This document shows positions 11,865 through 15,551 of a DNA stretch of 15,551 nucleotides, in pieces. This DNA is from CAIVAT01 sp037131145 (GTDB lineage Bacteria > Bacteroidota > Bacteroidia > Bacteroidales > FEN-979): assembly GCA_037131145.1 (NCBI GenBank), contig JBAXRP010000088.1:1-15551 (forward strand), written 5' to 3'. Within the stretch, counting starts at the first letter, position 1. Each line of letters opens with the position of its first letter. Below the pieces are notes generated by a model, which was given only the letters and a program-made list of their open reading frames with translations, did no database searches and was not told where the DNA came from. A program made the translations under genes and the position numbers.

Positions 11865-13544
11865 ATGAAAAGAATTTTATCAATTGTAGTATTTTTTTGC
11901 ATCCTCGCTATTGGATACAGCCAATCTCAACGGCTCGTTCTACTTGAGGAATTTACCTCCTCAACCTGCGGACCTTGTGCCGGAGTAAATCCCACATTCC
12001 ACACCTGGCAACTCCAAAATCCTGACAAGTTCACCTCCATCTATTACCATGTAAACTGGCCTGCAACAGGCGACCCGATGAACCTTGCAAACCCTCAGGA
12101 AAACGGGGCGCGCGTAAACTATTACGGAGTTACTTATGTTCCGGAATCAAACCTCGACGGGAATTACTATAATGGAAGCGCAAGCGCATGGAACATGACA
12201 ACCGTGAATAACCGCTATGCAATGCCTTCTCCAATTTCAGTTCAGGTTAAACATTGGCTTTCTGCCGCGCAGGATTCAGTCTATTCAACATTACTGGTAA
12301 CCTGTACGCAGGATTTTACCGGAACGCTGGTTGCCCATAATGTCATCATCGAAAAATGGATCCATTTCAATTCCGCTCCAGGTTCAAACGGCGAAAAAGA
12401 TTTCTATAATGTCATGAAAAAAATGTTGCCCGGTTCAAGCGGAACGCCGATTCCTTCATCAATGGTAACAGGCGATTATGTTCTTCTTGAAGGTTCCTGG
12501 AAATTCGGGACAGTTTATGATAAAACGCAAATTGCCTCTGTTGGGTTTGTCCAGAATAAAAATACCAAGGAGATATTTAATACTGCAAACAGTTCCACCA
12601 ATGCGCTGGTACTGCCATACAATACCGACCTCCAGGTTTTAAATATTTTGAATGTGCCTGCCAAAACCTGTAAGAATAAAGTCAGTCCGACTGTGAAAGT
12701 CAGGAATAATGGAAATAATGTTATCACGAGCATGACCATCAAATACAGCATCAACAATGGCGTTGTTAATACCTTTACCTGGAATGGCTCTCTTGGAAGT
12801 ATGGAAAAGGCAAATGTCAGCCTTCCCGAATACCAGTTTGATATACTTGCAACCAACGACCTGATTGTTTACACTACCAGTCCCAACAGTGTGAATGATG
12901 ATTATCCAAAGAATGACTCACTGCATTTTACAATTCTCAATTCTCCTGTATCAACCAGCGAAGTGAAGCTGATTATGCGCACTGATAACGCTCCGCAGGA
13001 TATATCCTGGGATGTCAAGAATTCACTCGGCGTTGCTGTGGCAAACAGCGCTCCTTATACTCTGAGCAACACTTTATCCACCGAATTTATAACGCTGCCA
13101 AAGGCTGATTGTTACACCTTTACAATTTATGACGCCGGTGGAAATGGTATCTGTTGCGCAAACGGCACAGGTGTTTACGAAATATCATCAAATGGAGTCA
13201 TTATTAAACAAGGCGGCCAATTTGGTTCTTTCGAATCGAGTGAATTCCTGATGGAAGCGCCGGTATCGGTAATTGAGCAGCCGGGAGTCATCTCCCTGAA
13301 TATTTACCCGAACCCGATTACCGGAACAGCAAAGGTTTCATTCTCTTTACAGGGAAACAGTGAGGTTTCATTGAATCTACTCACAGCTTTGGGTCAACCG
13401 GTGAGTTCAAAATCGCTGGGAATTCTTGGCGCCGGATCTCATGAAACTGCGCTCGATGCAACCAATCTTAAATCAGGAGTTTACATTCTTCAGATGAAAA
13501 CAGATTCCGGAGTTTATTCTCGTAAAGTATCAATAATCAGGTAA
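11865..13544 (+). CDS. Omp28-related secreted protein with thioredoxin-like CGPC motif and T9SS sorting domain
   Basis: The 559-residue product has a signal peptide (MKRILSIVVFFCILAIGYS). A thioredoxin-like region follows, starting LVLLEEFTSSTCGPCAGVNP, with C35 and C38 in the active-site position; this is the pattern of Omp28-related proteins of Bacteroidota. A beta-sandwich of CARDB type follows at about 255-360 (VKVRNNGNNVITS). Next is a Cys-containing module at about 416-465 (CYTFTIYDAGGNGICC), often seen in T9SS cargo, and a C-terminal type A sorting domain from about 477 (SLNIYPNPITGTAKV ... SGVYILQMKT). The protein should reach the cell surface or medium. Redox activity is possible but unproven. 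Its stop codon touches that of the convergent Smr gene. Confidence 0.88.
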   Translation: MKRILSIVVFFCILAIGYSQSQRLVLLEEFTSSTCGPCAGVNPTFHTWQLQNPDKFTSIYYHVNWPATGDPMNLANPQENGARVNYYGVTYVPESNLDGNYYNGSASAWNMTTVNNRYAMPSPISVQVKHWLSAAQDSVYSTLLVTCTQDFTGTLVAHNVIIEKWIHFNSAPGSNGEKDFYNVMKKMLPGSSGTPIPSSMVTGDYVLLEGSWKFGTVYDKTQIASVGFVQNKNTKEIFNTANSSTNALVLPYNTDLQVLNILNVPAKTCKNKVSPTVKVRNNGNNVITSMTIKYSINNGVVNTFTWNGSLGSMEKANVSLPEYQFDILATNDLIVYTTSPNSVNDDYPKNDSLHFTILNSPVSTSEVKLIMRTDNAPQDISWDVKNSLGVAVANSAPYTLSNTLSTEFITLPKADCYTFTIYDAGGNGICCANGTGVYEISSNGVIIKQGGQFGSFESSEFLMEAPVSVIEQPGVISLNIYPNPITGTAKVSFSLQGNSEVSLNLLTALGQPVSSKSLGILGAGSHETALDATNLKSGVYILQMKTDSGVYSRKVSIIR

Positions 13545-14624
13545 TCAATGATTGGAATGAGGGAGAGTGATTTCTAAAGCTCCAATTCCATATTTTGCCA
13601 TGGGGGCGTCGCTGAATGTGACGCCCTCTTGCTTTTTAAGTAATTCGATCATCGCAGTTCTTAAAACGCCATTGCCTACTCCATGAATAAAGGTGACCTT
13701 CAGAAAATGACTTGCCATTGCGCTGTCGAGACATTTGAGGAAATAATTCTTCTGAAATTCAAGAATCTCGCTCTTTTCAAAATTTGAAGGATCGTCCACC
13801 AGTTCATGAATATGAAGGTCAATTTCAGCTTCACGCGGAGCGATCTGATGCCGGAAAATCAATGGCTTTGGGTTAGTCGCTGATTTTTCCCGTGGATCAA
13901 TATTCTCATTGCCCATTGATTGGTTTCCGGATTCTTCCCTGAAATAGTCGGTTAACGACAGTACTTTAATCACGATACCTTTATCTTTTATCACCGGATT
14001 CTGCCGGTAATTTCCTTCTTTGAAAAAACGCTTGCCTTCAACTTTGAACTCGGCATTAAAAGGCGGAAGAACATCTTTGGTTTGTTGCTTGTGAAAAAGG
14101 AATTGAATATATCCATCGGTCCAGTGCGTAACCTGTTCGCGGTTGATTGTGTTAAGAACAAGCGTAGAATCGGGAAAGATGCTGCCATAATCAACGCCTT
14201 CGTAATGATTCAGCGGCGTTTTTCTGAAAATATTGTACAAAACATCGAATGAACTGTTGTTAATCAGAATTACATCAAGTTGACCTGTGATAAGCCATTT
14301 CTGATCGTGCGGAACAAAGGCAAGGAAAATCTCTTCCGATTTCCGGTTGCTAATCACAACGTCGGGCAGCGCTGCAAGTCTGTCATCCTGATTGTCATCC
14401 GGTTTATCAGCTTCCGGCAGCGAATCCAGATTGTAATGATCTTCGAAAAACCTGCCCGCAGCAGTGGCTGAATCGATTTTCACAAGTTCGCTTATCATCG
14501 TTGGGATTTCAAAACCGTCTTCGATAAGAACTCCAACAGTTCGGCTATCAATCAACTTCGATACAACGCCTCCTCCGGAGGTATTCAAAAATTTTACTTT
14601 ATCTCCAACTTTTAAATCGCTCAT
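13545..14624 (-). CDS. DUF2027 and Smr-domain protein
   Basis: The 359-residue product begins with a short beta-barrel-like segment (MSDLKVGDKVKFLNTSGGG, to about 50). A DUF2027-type middle region follows, and a C-terminal Smr domain spans about 264-359. The Smr domain shows IDLHIHEL (268-275) in place of the usual LDLHG and HGVGNGVLR (314-322), the conserved H-G-x-G-x-G-x-L block. Smr domains are found in MutS2 and in stand-alone nucleases or RNA-binding proteins that act on collided ribosomes; the role of the DUF2027 form in Bacteroidota is not known to me. The ATG at 14624 lies 40 bp downstream of the glycosyltransferase stop codon. No TAnnTTTG box is in that gap, so co-transcription is likely. 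Confidence 0.87.
   Translation of the reverse strand: MSDLKVGDKVKFLNTSGGGVVSKLIDSRTVGVLIEDGFEIPTMISELVKIDSATAAGRFFEDHYNLDSLPEADKPDDNQDDRLAALPDVVISNRKSEEIFLAFVPHDQKWLITGQLDVILINNSSFDVLYNIFRKTPLNHYEGVDYGSIFPDSTLVLNTINREQVTHWTDGYIQFLFHKQQTKDVLPPFNAEFKVEGKRFFKEGNYRQNPVIKDKGIVIKVLSLTDYFREESGNQSMGNENIDPREKSATNPKPLIFRHQIAPREAEIDLHIHELVDDPSNFEKSEILEFQKNYFLKCLDSAMASHFLKVTFIHGVGNGVLRTAMIELLKKQEGVTFSDAPMAKYGIGALEITLPHSNH
13604..13637 (+). terminator. Possible terminator of the Omp28-like gene inside the opposing Smr gene
   Basis: GGGCGTC (13604-13610), a nine-base loop and GACGCCC (13620-13626) form a perfect 7-bp GC-rich stem, followed by TCTTGCTTTTT. It lies 60 bp past the Omp28-like stop codon, within the 3' end of the opposing gene. 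The T tract is interrupted, so it may be weak or chance. Confidence 0.35.
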
Positions 14625-14664
14625 AATGTCTGCTGTTTCAGCGTTGAGTTCACTACGAAATTTT

Positions 14665-15551
14665 TTAACGACTCAGTACCTCCCGGTATAAGTCTGTCAA
14701 TTGAATGCCGATTGTTTCTTTATCAAATTTTCCGGCAATGCCGGCGCAAATTTTCTGCCGGTCGAATTTATGGAAATTGTTGAGCGCTCTGTCAAGCGCC
14801 CTTGTCATTGCAGACTCATCTCCCGGAGGAACCAGCAAACCATTATCCTCGGTAATTACTTCTAATGAAATCCCAACAGAAGTGGATACAACGGGAACGC
14901 CACTTGCGAGACTTTCAATAACCACCGTGCCAAAAGTTTCATATAAACTCGAAAGCGCCGAAAAATCTGCGTTACGCAAAACATCCGACAGCTCGGTTCC
15001 ATTTAAAACGCCTGGGAATTCGACAAGTCCTTCGGGAATTCGGAGAAAACCGGCATAGTCCTTCATGTCATACCAATCAGGTCCGTTCCCAATCAGCAGG
15101 CAGCGAAAATCCTGTCGCTTTTCAGAAAGCGCCTTAACTGAACGTAAAAACCCGGAAATATTTTTCGATTTATCATCAAAACATGAAATATGTACAAAGA
15201 TCTTAACCGGATTTGAGATTCGATGTTGCTGCGGATAAAACAACGACGTGTCAACCACATTCGGGATAATCCTGAATACTTTATTCGACAGGTTGCATCG
15301 CATCATGGCGTCGCGCAGGGGTTTGGAAACTGCAACCATAGCCGCAGCTTTGGCTACAACAAAGCGGGTAATTAATTTCAGATGCAAGCCTTTAAAGGTA
15401 TTGTTCTCCATAAAATACCGCGACCAATGTTCGGAGATTACTACAGGACAATGATGTTCACGCCCGGCTTTCAGAGCTACATAACCGGCTCGCGTGAGAA
15501 TGTGCGCATGAATGATATCCGGCGAAAACTCACGAATGCTTCGGATGGCTT
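14665..15551 (-). CDS. GT4-family glycosyltransferase (3' part, gene runs off the window)
   Basis: The reading frame stays open to the right edge. The visible 294 residues lack only the N-terminal part, and the methionine encoded at 15411 is internal. The retained N-lobe includes SPDIIHAHILTRAGYVAL and PVVISEHWSRYF. The C-lobe has IPNVVDTSLFYP, LLIGNGP, the E-x7-E signature ETFGTVVIE in the nucleotide-sugar site, and GLLVPPGDESAM. These identify a retaining GT-B fold transferase of family GT4, probably acting on a membrane-linked or surface polysaccharide acceptor; donor and acceptor cannot be told. The Smr gene follows 40 bp downstream on the same strand. Confidence 0.93.
   Translation of the reverse strand, partial: AIRSIREFSPDIIHAHILTRAGYVALKAGREHHCPVVISEHWSRYFMENNTFKGLHLKLITRFVVAKAAAMVAVSKPLRDAMMRCNLSNKVFRIIPNVVDTSLFYPQQHRISNPVKIFVHISCFDDKSKNISGFLRSVKALSEKRQDFRCLLIGNGPDWYDMKDYAGFLRIPEGLVEFPGVLNGTELSDVLRNADFSALSSLYETFGTVVIESLASGVPVVSTSVGISLEVITEDNGLLVPPGDESAMTRALDRALNNFHKFDRQKICAGIAGKFDKETIGIQLTDLYREVLSR

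Noticed and set aside
11865..12000. CGPC motif as proof of a thiol oxidoreductase
   Set aside because: The motif and thioredoxin-like context are suggestive, but Omp28-related proteins lack a clear demonstrated activity known to me; only possible redox function is claimed.
14665..15411. Complete 248-residue glycosyltransferase starting at 15411
   Set aside because: The frame stays open to the edge, and the upstream codons read as a normal GT4 N-lobe (HAHILTRAGYVAL), so the gene is truncated by the window.

Overview
The window reads as chromosomal DNA from a member of the Bacteroidota, most likely a Bacteroidales-like environmental lineage. Three things point there. First, there are repeated copies of the phylum's unusual promoter element TAnnTTTG close upstream of most genes. 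Second, Shine-Dalgarno sequences are absent, with A-rich leaders instead. Third, two secreted proteins end in type IX secretion system (T9SS) type A sorting domains. Most of the content is core genome. I see no tRNA, rRNA, CRISPR array, insertion sequence or prophage.

Layout. Positions 1-63 are a perfect 9-bp tandem repeat, followed by a terminator and a leftward translation operon rplM-rpsI-rpsB-tsf (2846 down to 121) driven from a promoter at about 2900. A 412-bp divergent gap follows; it holds a candidate structured leader in front of a stand-alone PqqD-fold protein (3259-3657). Next come pepD (aminoacyl-histidine dipeptidase), a bidirectional terminator, a leftward TrmH-family RNA methyltransferase, a divergent membrane-anchored TPR protein, and fmt, whose start codon directly follows a terminator-like hairpin. 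A monocistronic HU gene comes next. It converges on a leftward group: an Xre/ParS-like antitoxin, a RES-domain toxin and an alkyladenine DNA glycosylase.

From 9931 on, the content is envelope- and secretion-related. There is a perfect 36-bp palindrome, a secreted protein of unknown function, a divergent pair of T9SS cargo proteins (one small and Cys-containing, one Omp28-like with a CGPC motif) whose promoters are near mirror images, a DUF2027/Smr-domain protein whose stop codon abuts that of the Omp28-like gene, and the 3' part of a GT4 glycosyltransferase running off the right edge.

Functional links. rplM, rpsI, rpsB and tsf supply ribosomal proteins and an elongation factor; fmt supplies formyl-Met-tRNA for initiation; TrmH modifies RNA. 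The RES/Xre pair is the only clear accessory defence or stress module. Positions of TAnnTTTG boxes show that four genes start later than the longest open frame would suggest (TrmH, TPR protein, antitoxin, Omp28-like), and the coordinates here use the corrected starts.

I found no convincing large undescribed system. The best candidates for something new are the leader RNA of the PqqD-like gene (3106-3254), the fmt hairpin (6781-6805), the mirror promoters (11760-11854) and the 36-bp palindrome (9931-9966).
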